Source: a virus
Virus record (IMG/VR): IMGVR_UViG_3300046170_000369
Span: 1-62,031 of that record
Strand: one strand, 5' to 3'
Length of the DNA: 62,031 bases
Part shown: piece after piece, positions 52,943 through 61,687 of the stretch
Layout: the number at the start of each line of letters is the position of its first letter
Position numbering within the stretch: position 1 is the stretch's first letter
The notes under the pieces: generated by a model
What the model was told of the DNA's origin: nothing
Seen by the model: only the letters and a program-made list of their open reading frames with translations
Database searches by the model: none
Program-made: the position numbers and the translations under genes

Positions 52943-54523
52943 TCAAGCAAGGTATTTATTTCCGCTTCCAACATTCAACAAGTCGTCAAACATTGGGTCA
53001 TGGAATACTGCCAACTGAACGCCTACATCTGGAATATCATAGACATTGTAGTTAAAGAGAACGATTCCGTTGTGCTCGATGGTTTGGTTAATGTTAGCGT
53101 TACGCTGAGTTTCCCATCCGTAGCGAAGTTTGTAGTAGCTATTGAAAGCTTCAAAAATCTTTACGGAAGTTAAACGGTCAGTCATGACATCAATAACAGA
53201 AATTGTGTCGCCATCTTGCTCGCGATTTCTCTTAAGGAAATACAAGTCGGAGAACAAGTCATCAAGATTCAATGCTCCTCCTGAGTTATCCTTAACACGG
53301 TTACCCTCACGAAGAAGTGCCTTGATTCCAAGAGCGTTACATTTGTACTCCAATGTGCAGTTGGTGTCCTCTGGGTCAGTAACTGCAGGAAGTTGCATAT
53401 AAGTCTCAGGCTTCTGAGCAGCGCTAAGAGGCTGGTTGTACCATACCGCACGATTCCATTGGTCTTGAGACACTTTTGCTGCGAGCTTATTCTGCTCTGC
53501 AAGTGGCTGATAAACCATTGAGGAGAGGTAAGGATTAACTTTACCAGACATGATCGACTCAAGAGTTTTCTTGTAGTTATCATTAACCTCACGAGACTCA
53601 CGAGTTGTTTGCAACCAGTTAACAAGCAAACGAACGCTAAGGTCAGTTGGCTGATTTCTGCACCAGTGCTCATAGTCATTGATGTTATTGGCAATGGTTT
53701 GAAGAATACCAGTTGTTACTTGATACTTTTCTTTTTCAGCACTTGGTAAGCTGTTGAAGTTTCCGTCAGCAGGAACGATTGATCCTACAGGACGAAGAAC
53801 AACTTTAGCCTTAGATACTGAACCTGCGTCGGCATTTCCTGCTCCACAAATAATGTACTGTACTTCACGAGTAGCTGTTCCAGTAGCATTCCAGTGATTG
53901 ATAATTACATAACCACCGGGAAGGAAGTAACGCTCGATATTCTCGATTGGGGATGCCCAGTCAGAACCACCAAGGTTAATTGTAATCATCCAATCGCCCG
54001 ATGTAGCAGAATTTACAGGTGGCAAATAGGAAGGATCATATGGATAAGTATTAAGATCAGTCGAATCTGCTGCAACACCTGCTTCAATTGCGAAGTAGTT
54101 AGCATTCATTACAGAACGCTGTCTACGCTGGACATATGGAAGGATTATTGATTGCTCGGCAATGTTTTGCTTATTAATCAAAGGTTTAATGTTTTGAACA
54201 GAGCTTGTAAGAAGTGTGGTAAGTCCACGCTCTTCTACGCCGAGTGCTTTAGCTTCTGCCGCCGAAGCAATAACTCTAGCTAAATCAATTTCTTTATTTC
54301 CAAGGGCTTCAAACTCACCAGGAGTCATCCCTTTAATATGTGCCTTAGTAAGTGTGCAACCGTTCGAGCTATCAACCTTAACCAATCGTGGAAGAGCTTC
54401 ATATCCGCTTCCGCCTGACCCTGGAATTAATGAACTTGCAGAAGACGCAGTTGGCTGTGCCATTGCAGTGTTCTGATAGCCCGACGTTGTAAATTGTCCT
54501 GAACTTGAGATTTCGTTAGCCAT
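52943..54523 (-). CDS. Major capsid protein (526-residue frame)
   Basis: Assigned by place (after terminase, portal and acidic scaffold), size and composition: a Ser/Ala/Thr-rich flexible N-terminus, long helix region (KEIDLARVIASAAEAKALGV), strand-rich middle and Asn/Pro-rich loops. It has its own 144-base leader, unusual in this compact block, in keeping with strong expression. The end (NVGSGNKYLA, TGA) may not be the true C-terminus; see the frame downstream. It forms the icosahedral shell. Confidence 0.7.
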   Translation of the reverse strand: MANEISSSGQFTTSGYQNTAMAQPTASSASSLIPGSGGSGYEALPRLVKVDSSNGCTLTKAHIKGMTPGEFEALGNKEIDLARVIASAAEAKALGVEERGLTTLLTSSVQNIKPLINKQNIAEQSIILPYVQRRQRSVMNANYFAIEAGVAADSTDLNTYPYDPSYLPPVNSATSGDWMITINLGGSDWASPIENIERYFLPGGYVIINHWNATGTATREVQYIICGAGNADAGSVSKAKVVLRPVGSIVPADGNFNSLPSAEKEKYQVTTGILQTIANNINDYEHWCRNQPTDLSVRLLVNWLQTTRESREVNDNYKKTLESIMSGKVNPYLSSMVYQPLAEQNKLAAKVSQDQWNRAVWYNQPLSAAQKPETYMQLPAVTDPEDTNCTLEYKCNALGIKALLREGNRVKDNSGGALNLDDLFSDLYFLKRNREQDGDTISVIDVMTDRLTSVKIFEAFNSYYKLRYGWETQRNANINQTIEHNGIVLFNYNVYDIPDVGVQLAVFHDPMFDDLLNVGSGNKYLA

Positions 54524-54667
54524 AATATGTGTGAATTAAATGTTTTCACCCATACTAAATGATTTTTATGGCTACGCGCTCATTTCAGGCATTTTTTTCT
54601 AAATCTCTAAAAGTTTGGTAAAGTTGGGCAGTTTAATTGAATACCCAAGGAATCATTTGATTATCAA

Positions 54668-55975
54668 TTACAAGTCGAGTAACTTAAGGATTGAGTTACT
54701 TTGCTCAGGCTGTGCAGTGGCTGGAGCACTAACCCCTTTTGATGGAGTAGGCGTCTGAATCTTCCTAGGTTGCTGAACTTGCGGAGATTGCTGAGGGGCA
54801 ACCTGAACTCCATTTCTTACATAACCAGCTTTTTCGAGTGCTGACCTTGTGTTCTTAATCTGTCCGCTCATTGATTCTTTTGCACGTAGAGCGATCAAAT
54901 TAACAATATCATCATCACTAAATGTATAATACTTATCCAGTTGATCTTTTGGAACTAAAGGCATTCTTTCCCTGCGAACAAAAGTTTTACCACCTTTTAC
55001 TGTTCTGCCGCTTTTTATAAATTTCTCCTGTTCTTTATTTATAAAATCACTGAGTGCTTGGTGACTTGTGTTCTTCTCATCATAACTAGAAACATTATGT
55101 ACAATATCATAGAAGGTATTTACCATCTGCTGTGCATTGGTCAGGGAATCGTTAATGATTTTTGCTTCAATTGGGTTTTGATCAACTAATCCCTTAATCC
55201 CAGAATTTTTTATAACTTCTCTTGATTCATCGGGAATACTTTCAAATAGAACCCTTTTTGCTTTTAGAACATTTTCCTTGGCTACAGGTTCCCCCTGTAT
55301 TCTCTCCTGTTGACGACGCAATTTTATCAATTCAGGCTGAACCTTCTGTATTGCTCTTTTTTCAGCTTCGGATGTCCACATCTCACGCTCAAACTTTTTA
55401 AGATCTACCTTCGGCTTATTTTGATCCAGAAATTTTTTATACTCATCTGAATCTGATAAATCATATTCTGAATTATCATCTAAATATTTTTTATGCTTTT
55501 TAAAGAAATCTAAATACTTTTTATCTAGACCCTGTTGACCTTGCACATTCTGAGAAGCCCATCGGCTAATTTGATATACCTCCTTTTCCTCAGGTAATAA
55601 GTTTTTTACATAAGGGTCTGCAACTGGCTTACGAACAGGTGCATTTGGACGGGATGGCATATCGAATTGTGGGTCAATAATCTTTCGCTTTACTTTGGTT
55701 TTGGCTTTTGGCTTTGGGGCTTCCTCCTCAACCACCTCTTGTGGCGCTTGCTCCTGTGATTGCTCAACCTCATTTACAGCCTCTTCTGATAATGCACTAT
55801 GTATTGATGTTGGGCCTGTGTAAGGCTCACGCTGCTCTTCCTCTTCTTCCGCCTCGTCCTCTGCTGCCGCATACAAAGCATTAAAGATAACATTATCTGA
55901 TGACTCTTCTACAGGAGCCTGTTCCTCCTGAGCTGGGGCATCTACTACTTCTTCCACTTTTTCTTCTTCACTCAT
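54668..55975 (-). CDS. Scaffold-like acidic protein (435 aa)
   Basis: Between portal and capsid genes. The first 100 residues are extremely acidic (VEEVVDAPAQEEQAPVEESS, AEDEAEEEEEQREP), the middle is charged helix, and the end is Gln/Pro/Ser rich. Composition, position and lack of a fold motif fit an internal scaffolding protein that guides capsid assembly. Head-core protein is the alternative. Start is three bases after the preceding stop. Confidence 0.65.
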   Translation of the reverse strand: MSEEEKVEEVVDAPAQEEQAPVEESSDNVIFNALYAAAEDEAEEEEEQREPYTGPTSIHSALSEEAVNEVEQSQEQAPQEVVEEEAPKPKAKTKVKRKIIDPQFDMPSRPNAPVRKPVADPYVKNLLPEEKEVYQISRWASQNVQGQQGLDKKYLDFFKKHKKYLDDNSEYDLSDSDEYKKFLDQNKPKVDLKKFEREMWTSEAEKRAIQKVQPELIKLRRQQERIQGEPVAKENVLKAKRVLFESIPDESREVIKNSGIKGLVDQNPIEAKIINDSLTNAQQMVNTFYDIVHNVSSYDEKNTSHQALSDFINKEQEKFIKSGRTVKGGKTFVRRERMPLVPKDQLDKYYTFSDDDIVNLIALRAKESMSGQIKNTRSALEKAGYVRNGVQVAPQQSPQVQQPRKIQTPTPSKGVSAPATAQPEQSNSILKLLDL

Positions 55976-55978
55976 AAT

Positions 55979-56488
55979 TTATTGTGCCATTGCTGGTTGT
56001 TGTCCTTCGGGTGAGGGCGCTGGTTGTCCAGGAGGTCCTCCTGGTGGGGGCGGTTGACCTGGTTGGGGCGCACCGCCAGCTCCTTGCATTTGCATGATAA
56101 TTTTCTGTAACGCCTGCTCCACTTGAGGCCATTTCTTTTGCAGCTCATCTATAAACTGAGTTTGCCCAAGCTCCATATCCTCGTTGTCATCTGCTTCGTC
56201 GACCTGGAGATTTAAATCATGACCTACGCCAGACATTCTAAATATTTCATTAAATATGCTAAAAATTCTCTCCTTACCTAAAGTCTTAGCCATATCAGGA
56301 ATCTGAAGAACTTGCTGAACAAGCTGACCAAGAATCTGTGCAGACTGAGTATCTCTTGCTCTTTCCGAACCATCTCTACCCGAAAACAAATACTCATGTA
56401 CCAAGTTTTCTGGGTTACCAATTATATTCCTACCTTTTGGAAGTTCATCTTGATCACCACTATCTTCAATCTCAAGTCCCTGCCTCAC
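55979..56488 (-). CDS. Late protein between portal and scaffold (169 aa)
   Basis: Helical first 115 residues (AQILGQLVQQVLQIPDMAKT), then a Gly/Pro/Gln tail (GGAPQPGQPPPPGGPPGQPA). It overlaps the portal gene by 17 bases. No family recognised; it may be a head-completion or portal-associated factor. Confidence 0.6.
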   Translation of the reverse strand: MRQGLEIEDSGDQDELPKGRNIIGNPENLVHEYLFSGRDGSERARDTQSAQILGQLVQQVLQIPDMAKTLGKERIFSIFNEIFRMSGVGHDLNLQVDEADDNEDMELGQTQFIDELQKKWPQVEQALQKIIMQMQGAGGAPQPGQPPPPGGPPGQPAPSPEGQQPAMAQ

Positions 56489-58274
56489 GGATACTTTTAG
56501 GCGTGAACCTTTGCTTTACGGGAACATTAAACTCGGTGGTTGAACAGGATATTAAATGCTCATAAAGCATCTTTTTTGCTGCTGCTCGCATTTCATCAAT
56601 GCCTTCAGATATAAAGGCATAAATTGTATTAGTTGAGTTTGTTATCTCACTAACCTCGGTAGCAGATATTTCTCTCTGTGCAGCCTGTCCTAATTCCTGT
56701 GGAGAAAGAATCATCAGTCTCTCTACAAGGTTGAGTAACTGGAACAAGCTTTGAAGTGATTGATTAATGCCCTGAGATAATTCCCTAGAAACATCGACTA
56801 CTGTGATAATGTTCTTAGGGTCAATTCCTAGGTCTGCAGTCTTCGCACCACTATAAAATAGTGCTTTTGGTTTTTGATAAAATGTATCTTCTGCCAGTGA
56901 TTCTTCTAGGTATGCTTTAACATCATCATCTAATGCATCCTGATCAATAGATAATATTTTAAACATGCTAATTTTCATATGATGAAGCATAGCGTAAATA
57001 ATATTATTCATCTGATCCTGATATGGCATTAAATCATGAGCCATAGAGCAATTCGCCATACGGTCATCATTCTGATTAATTCCACCATAAATAGCAGGTA
57101 AGCTTGGTAGCCATTCTGCATATACAACAGTTTCATCAGATGCCACTACTAGCTTCAACCAGCAATCAAAAGGATAATCCCCAAGACCTTCAGCCTTTGG
57201 ATTAACTCTCATGAATACATTAGATAAAAACATCCCTTTATCTTCATCCTCACCAGCATAAATACCAGTATGAGCAGTACGCTCATTTTGAAATGGAAAA
57301 TCATCTTTTAATGACGGAAATGCTAAAATCTTAGGGTCATAATAAAAATCAAAGAAATCACGATATGCATTCACTATGCCCTGCAGGGAATTAGTGTATG
57401 TGACCTCATCCATATTAAAGTAATCAGGATTATCACGGACTGATCCATATCTTACTATATCCCAATACCCAAGCCACGAAGGACCAAGGTCACTATTCAC
57501 TGCTTGTAATGGACGAGAGTTATCCCAAATTACACGAGTAGGATGAGGGTTCACAAAGTAAACGCCCTCTCGCTCCACATAAGACTCTATATCATCCTCA
57601 CCAAGTGAGTCCTTGGTTTTTCTCCAATGCACTTCCCTTGTCCACGCTTCAGCAGGAAACAGGACAGAATATCCATACATAAACATATTTCTTATGCACT
57701 GAGCAAATGTATGGCGGTAATCAAATTGTTCTGCCATAATCTCGACACGCTGGCTAAGAACTTCTGCCCTAATTTTAGACTGCATATCTGTACCACGGGG
57801 AGCATATCTAAAGTATGGATATAAATTAGAAAACCTAGAAACTTGAGCAGCAACCCTACGAGTGATATATGATCTGATTAATGATACGGATACTTCATAG
57901 ATTCTAGTAAGTGAAATATCACGAATAGAACCCTCGTCATCATACTCTACAAATTGATCTTTTAATTTAGGATCAATTCCCTCTAATTTAGTAGCACAGG
58001 TCTGTATGTTAATTTTGCCCTGTGCATACTGTAATAACGGAATAGTAAATTTATTTATGGGCAGTGAATCCCAGGCTAAATCAACCGCAAGATATAATGA
58101 GTGATTTCTGCACGAATGATATATACCCTCGTGGATTCTAGACTGCACCATATCCTGCAATTTTTCACGAATCTGATAATCTTCAGTTCCTTTTTTTGCA
58201 GTAAAAACTTCACGCAACCTTTTTTGGGTTACACCTCTCTCTTCTAGTAATTTAAGATCGACCATAAAAATCAA
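56472..58274 (-). CDS. Portal protein (600 aa)
   Basis: Size and place directly after the terminase genes, plus regions typical of podovirus portals: IRSYITRRVAAQ, YSVLFPAEAW with a following acidic loop, and the C-terminal helical stem (RELSQGINQSLQSLFQLLNLVERLMIL) leading to AQREISATEVSEITN, near-universal in portals of this kind. It forms the dodecameric gate for DNA. The start may be at the second Met (MVDLKLL). Confidence 0.75.
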   Translation of the reverse strand: MIFMVDLKLLEERGVTQKRLREVFTAKKGTEDYQIREKLQDMVQSRIHEGIYHSCRNHSLYLAVDLAWDSLPINKFTIPLLQYAQGKINIQTCATKLEGIDPKLKDQFVEYDDEGSIRDISLTRIYEVSVSLIRSYITRRVAAQVSRFSNLYPYFRYAPRGTDMQSKIRAEVLSQRVEIMAEQFDYRHTFAQCIRNMFMYGYSVLFPAEAWTREVHWRKTKDSLGEDDIESYVEREGVYFVNPHPTRVIWDNSRPLQAVNSDLGPSWLGYWDIVRYGSVRDNPDYFNMDEVTYTNSLQGIVNAYRDFFDFYYDPKILAFPSLKDDFPFQNERTAHTGIYAGEDEDKGMFLSNVFMRVNPKAEGLGDYPFDCWLKLVVASDETVVYAEWLPSLPAIYGGINQNDDRMANCSMAHDLMPYQDQMNNIIYAMLHHMKISMFKILSIDQDALDDDVKAYLEESLAEDTFYQKPKALFYSGAKTADLGIDPKNIITVVDVSRELSQGINQSLQSLFQLLNLVERLMILSPQELGQAAQREISATEVSEITNSTNTIYAFISEGIDEMRAAAKKMLYEHLISCSTTEFNVPVKQRFTPKSIREAGT

Positions 58275-58494
58275 AAAGGTTGTGGATTACATCTGGAGCA
58301 AATCCGTTCATATATCGTTTTTCCAGTATGGTGAGTAGTAGATACGCCGAAAGTGGCAGTTTTCCAGTCGGATACAGTCTTCCAAAGTCCCTGTGCAAGA
58401 CCCCAATCAGGCTCGCAAGTTCGTACTCGGTTACTCGCAAGTACCCACACAATCTCTCTAGCCTTTTCCTGTCCCATCTTTTTACTATTCCCAA
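58252..58494 (-). CDS. Small helix-turn-helix-like protein (80 aa)
   Basis: LERLCGYLRVTEYELASLIGVLHRDFGRLYPTGK resembles a Cro/XRE-type helix-turn-helix, with helix 2 YELASLIGV and a following recognition helix. It overlaps the portal gene by 23 bases. It may be a regulator carried within the late block. Another overlapping frame here (58271-58477) looks less protein-like and was rejected. Confidence 0.5.
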   Translation of the reverse strand: MGIVKRWDRKRLERLCGYLRVTEYELASLIGVLHRDFGRLYPTGKLPLSAYLLLTILEKRYMNGFAPDVIHNLFDFYGRS

Positions 58495-58623
58495 TCTCTC
58501 ATAATGCGTATCAATTAATACGCTCGCAGGCGTCGATGTCTTAGCAGAATTACTCCTCTTCGTCCCTCGTACTCGTCGTACTCTTCTTCGTCCTCTTCGA
58601 CTTCAGGTTCGTAATCTTCTTCG

Positions 58624-58812
58624 TCATCTTCCTCCTGATCCACCAATCACACTAACATCTGGGTCAAGCATATCGATTGTAGCTTTAAACCTTTCCTCAT
58701 CGATTTCACTTACTGTTACTTCAAAAGTTAGTTTTACCTTATCACCAGCGGATACACCTTCCATTACTTCGGATAGCTCTTCGCTCATTCCTAATTGTAC
58801 TACATCTTGCAT
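58624..58812 (-). CDS. Small acidic protein, C-terminus frame-broken (62-residue frame)
   Basis: Beta-rich start (VKLTFEVTVSEIDEERFKAT) ending IGGSGGR. In the +1 frame a striking acidic tail EEDYEPEVEEDEEEYDEYE follows without a start codon. Removing one A at 58629-58630 joins them, and one G at 58564-58566 then gives a stop soon after (EYEDEEE). The intended protein is therefore probably about 85 residues. Unknown function; acidic tails of this kind suit DNA mimicry or assembly factors. Confidence 0.5.
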   Translation of the reverse strand: MQDVVQLGMSEELSEVMEGVSAGDKVKLTFEVTVSEIDEERFKATIDMLDPDVSVIGGSGGR

Positions 58813-58815
58813 ATC

Positions 58816-58825
58816 TGTAACCTAG
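58816..58825. promoter_or_regulatory. TGTAACCTAG motif before the gene at 58812
   Basis: Four bases upstream of the ATG, in the opposite orientation to the copies at 17686 and 42282. One of six related words in gene-free spacers. Confidence 0.25.
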
Positions 58826-58843
58826 TTTTTTGGGTTTCAAAAA

Positions 58844-59215
58844 TCAAGCATTAATTTCAATTACAGATGATCTTGGTGAAGTCATTACAACACTCTGTCT
58901 TACATCGTAATACATAATCGGATAAGTCAGGGCATCGAAGGGGTGGATATATACTGACCTTCTAGGTTTTAATTCTAATGATGGGTCGTACTTTCCGTTC
59001 TTTGACTCTTCTGATGTTAGATTTCTTAGCATCTTGATTACATCTGTGCAGTGGGCTGATATAACTATCTCCTCGTTGACTAATTTAGCCATGAGCAACC
59101 TAACTCTACTTTCCACAGAACCAGAAAACTTAGGGGCTGCTTTCATACGAATTGGTTCTAGACCGAAAGTGCTCGCATTTGTCTTTAGATATTTCTTCGA
59201 AGTCTCTGACATCAT
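58844..59215 (-). CDS. terL: Terminase large subunit, C-terminal part in a second frame
   Basis: GLEPIRMKAAPKFSGSVESRVRLL and HPFDALTYPIMYYD are the conserved end of podovirus terminases; the Asp in FDALTYP is the expected last metal ligand of the nuclease. It follows the ATPase part after a +1 shift, joined smoothly at CEHF-GLEP by removing one T at the site opposite 59166-59168. An independent start at MMSETSKKY is possible but would leave both halves without a full nuclease. Confidence 0.75.
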   Translation of the reverse strand: MMSETSKKYLKTNASTFGLEPIRMKAAPKFSGSVESRVRLLMAKLVNEEIVISAHCTDVIKMLRNLTSEESKNGKYDPSLELKPRRSVYIHPFDALTYPIMYYDVRQSVVMTSPRSSVIEINA

Positions 59216-60374
59216 AACTACCTGTTTTGGCTCTATACTGATTAAATGCTGAGTTATCTGAGATGTGTTGCCAGTTAAGTTGTCCTACCCTATCCTCCCA
59301 CTTTTTCATCTTTCTGTATATCTGTGGTATCAGGGCTGTATAGGGTATCTTCTTGTTCACTGTTACCAGTTCATCAAATATTATCCATATACTTTTATCT
59401 GTGCCTATTAAGCACTGCATGAATATCATAGCGTTATTTACTGATCCTGGATCGTACCCTATGACTACTGGAAAGTTGGGGTCTGGGACTATTCCGTTTC
59501 TTCTGTCTCCTACTACATGAGTTCCTTTACTAAAGTAAGGACCGAATATGGCGTTTCCCGCAGGGCGATCCACCCACTTACCCTCAAGCATTCGTTGTGA
59601 TTCAATTGGATCATTAGATACAGCTTCCATGACCCGATCGTAATATCCTTTAGGTAAATTCTTCTCATTGTCCTGAATCTTTACATGCACTACATGATAA
59701 TCAGGATTCCACTCGCCAGTCTTTAACGGAACCTCAAAGAATCTCTTATACACCCAATGACTTGGCCCCGCGGGATTGCAAGCTGCCGTATACTGCTGGC
59801 ATCCCTCAATTCCCTGCCTTCGACCCAACTGCTGAACTACAGCATCGAAATAAGCTGGCGAATCAAGATTGGTAAGCTCATCAATAAAAACATAACTAGG
59901 CTCATAACCCTTGATTCTGTCAGTCAGTATATTTCCATAAGGTGCTGAAAGTAAAGAAATCCTAGACCACCCTCCGTACCTGTTCTCAATGTCAAGATAT
60001 GGTTGCTTCTGTAAATCGAGCTTCTCATCAGTGTAATCAATCCCAATACCTTCCTTCCATTCTGGCAATACCTCCGTCTGTAATTTATGCCAAACACCCC
60101 CCTGGGTAGCCTGTGCCTTTACACCTACAATTATTAAACACAATCCATTAAATGACTCATAGGCATGACGAACTAACTTATGACCACCCAACACAAATGT
60201 CTTACCCGATGCCCGCTCGCCATAAGCTAAGATATATTTTGCAGTTGAATCAAAAATTTCTAACTGTGGTGGTGACAAAGATGGTGCCCATGTTTCCTGA
60301 ATTTCTTTGGTATCATTTCTCTCATCGAGCTTTTTGATTACCGAATCAGGATCAATCTTCCTTATTTTCGGCAT
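59130..60374 (-). CDS. terL: Terminase large subunit, ATPase and start of nuclease (414-residue frame)
   Basis: Walker A GERASGKT (52-59), Walker B YVFIDEL, coupling motif TAACNPAGPSHW and the first nuclease Asp in VIGYDPGS are all clear, with ISDNSAF holding the second. The last 25 residues are in the wrong frame. The motor packages DNA into the procapsid and cuts it. It overlaps the small subunit by 23 bases. Confidence 0.85.
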   Translation of the reverse strand: MPKIRKIDPDSVIKKLDERNDTKEIQETWAPSLSPPQLEIFDSTAKYILAYGERASGKTFVLGGHKLVRHAYESFNGLCLIIVGVKAQATQGGVWHKLQTEVLPEWKEGIGIDYTDEKLDLQKQPYLDIENRYGGWSRISLLSAPYGNILTDRIKGYEPSYVFIDELTNLDSPAYFDAVVQQLGRRQGIEGCQQYTAACNPAGPSHWVYKRFFEVPLKTGEWNPDYHVVHVKIQDNEKNLPKGYYDRVMEAVSNDPIESQRMLEGKWVDRPAGNAIFGPYFSKGTHVVGDRRNGIVPDPNFPVVIGYDPGSVNNAMIFMQCLIGTDKSIWIIFDELVTVNKKIPYTALIPQIYRKMKKWEDRVGQLNWQHISDNSAFNQYRAKTGSYDVRDFEEISKDKCEHFRSRTNSYESSP

Positions 60375-60966
60375 CGTCCATCTCCTTTAGTGGTCTAAAT
60401 CCTGGCTTACGCTTCTTCTCGCCTTTCTCTCGCTCAGTCATTTTAAGCATTAGGTCTAAACCATGAAGTATTCTGTCATAGAACTTACCCTGCTGCTCAG
60501 TAGCTTGCATAAACAGACGAGTCCTTATTATCTCCTCTTCTGCTTCTAAACCGCCATCCTGAATATCGTCCCTGAGCTTTTCTGCTATTTCGAAAAGACT
60601 CATATTCTGACGAATGGCAATCTTCTGGGTAAGCTTTAGTGCTTCACCCATAAGTTGACCAACTGAGTCATCAAAAGATTCAAAGATTGCTAACTTCCCA
60701 ACATTGTCAGGATTATTCAACATATCAGCAATGTCATTCATGAATGCCTCTTTGCCGTTCTTTTCTAGGGCATCCATTAATTTATTCTGATCAGGCTCGG
60801 GTGGTGGCTTATCACGAACAAGCAATTCAGTAGCATCTGGCTGTTTTGTGTCATCGCCACTTGATATCCAAATGGCGCGCAGTTGCGGATTATCCTCAAC
60901 ATACCTTCTTAAATATCTACGACTTGTACCAAGTTCCTCAGCAACCTTTAGCATAGTCGCCATCAT
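60352..60966 (-). CDS. terS: Probable terminase small subunit, N-terminus frame-broken
   Basis: The 204-residue frame has KVAEELGTSRRYLRRYVEDNP, a helix-turn-helix typical of small terminases, then helical oligomerisation segments and an acidic end. A natural start, MPRKKKYLTEDVARL, lies at 61021 in the other frame and joins at YAK-VAEELG after removing one G opposite 60945-60946. The full protein would be about 222 residues. It recognises the packaging site and feeds the large subunit. Confidence 0.7.
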   Translation of the reverse strand: MMATMLKVAEELGTSRRYLRRYVEDNPQLRAIWISSGDDTKQPDATELLVRDKPPPEPDQNKLMDALEKNGKEAFMNDIADMLNNPDNVGKLAIFESFDDSVGQLMGEALKLTQKIAIRQNMSLFEIAEKLRDDIQDGGLEAEEEIIRTRLFMQATEQQGKFYDRILHGLDLMLKMTEREKGEKKRKPGFRPLKEMDDAENKED

Positions 60967-60992
60967 GATCGCTCATGAGCCGAGCTACATCC

Positions 60993-61385
60993 TCAGTAAG
61001 ATACTTCTTTTTTCTTGGCATTGATATATCTCCTTAACATCGGTAAGTATTTGCTCTTCCAGAAGGGACTGCATTTTAAGTAAGCAAACGATCCACCATT
61101 TGCTAATGCATAAGCACTATTTCTCACACGCCAGTCAAAGAAGTCGAAATTGCATCCCCTGCAAAACTTTTCAGCAATACCTATAGGCACCTGCTCCCAG
61201 CTAGTTTGGTTTGCAATCTCCTCAACCGTATCCACAGAAAGTCCTGAACGAATAGCTATCTCTTCATCCGACAATACACGGACTGAAGATTTGCCAATCT
61301 TTTCCCTCGCTAATAATCTTACAAAAACAGGCGGGAAGTAACTAAAAACCTCCCACCCCTTCCTGATTTTCCGCTCCATCTTCAT
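60993..61385 (-). CDS. Late protein of unknown function next to the terminase (130 aa)
   Basis: A compact protein with several Trp, Cys and Phe (CRGCNFDFFDWRVRN, LKCSPFWKSKYLP) and a possible helix-turn-helix RSGLSVDTVEEIANQTSWEQV (about 46-66). Two or three Cys may bind metal. It precedes and overlaps the start of the small terminase, so it may regulate late expression or packaging. No family recognised. Confidence 0.55.
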   Translation of the reverse strand: MKMERKIRKGWEVFSYFPPVFVRLLAREKIGKSSVRVLSDEEIAIRSGLSVDTVEEIANQTSWEQVPIGIAEKFCRGCNFDFFDWRVRNSAYALANGGSFAYLKCSPFWKSKYLPMLRRYINAKKKEVSY

Positions 61386-61590
61386 CTATAATATCCTTGA
61401 TCGCTTTTACGCATAGTCTTAATTTTTTATTCTGCTCAGGAAACTTTAACTGGTTCCCCAAACTACCCACCAAAATTGGTCTACCATTCTCACCACTCCG
61501 AAACCCAACACACAAATATCCATCAAACATTTCTTCATGCAAAGGCCTCAAATAATTCTTAATATCATTAGTTGTCATGTCACCACTCAT
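61342..61590 (-). CDS. First gene of the late block, unknown function (82 aa)
   Basis: The start MSGDMTTNDIKNYLRPLHEE is preferred to an upstream reading from 61668 that would begin in the attachment region and has unnatural sequence. The core FDGYLCVGFRSGENGRPILVG suggests a small alpha-beta protein. It overlaps the next gene by 44 bases. No family recognised. Confidence 0.5.
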   Translation of the reverse strand: MSGDMTTNDIKNYLRPLHEEMFDGYLCVGFRSGENGRPILVGSLGNQLKFPEQNKKLRLCVKAIKDIIDEDGAENQEGVGGF

Positions 61591-61631
61591 GCATTTGATT
61601 TTCCATTTAAGTTTTTGAAAACGCAAGATAA

Positions 61632-61650
61632 TTTGACAATTTATGACAAT
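61632..61650 (+). repeat. Left arm-type integrase site pair (P arm)
   Basis: TTTGACAAT followed ten bases later by TATGACAAT. The same paired word occurs to the right of the tRNA half at 61812-61830 and 61852-61871, as expected for arm-type sites bound by a recombinase N-terminal domain. Confidence 0.6.
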
Positions 61651-61687
61651 CAATTCAATCGAACCCACTGTTTATCTACTACTATTA

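Noticed and set aside
52913-52945. Genome-wide reassignment of TGA to a sense codon
   Set aside because: Many genes end with TGA overlapping the next ATG (ATGA) and reading through would run into poor sequence, so TGA is a normal stop here.
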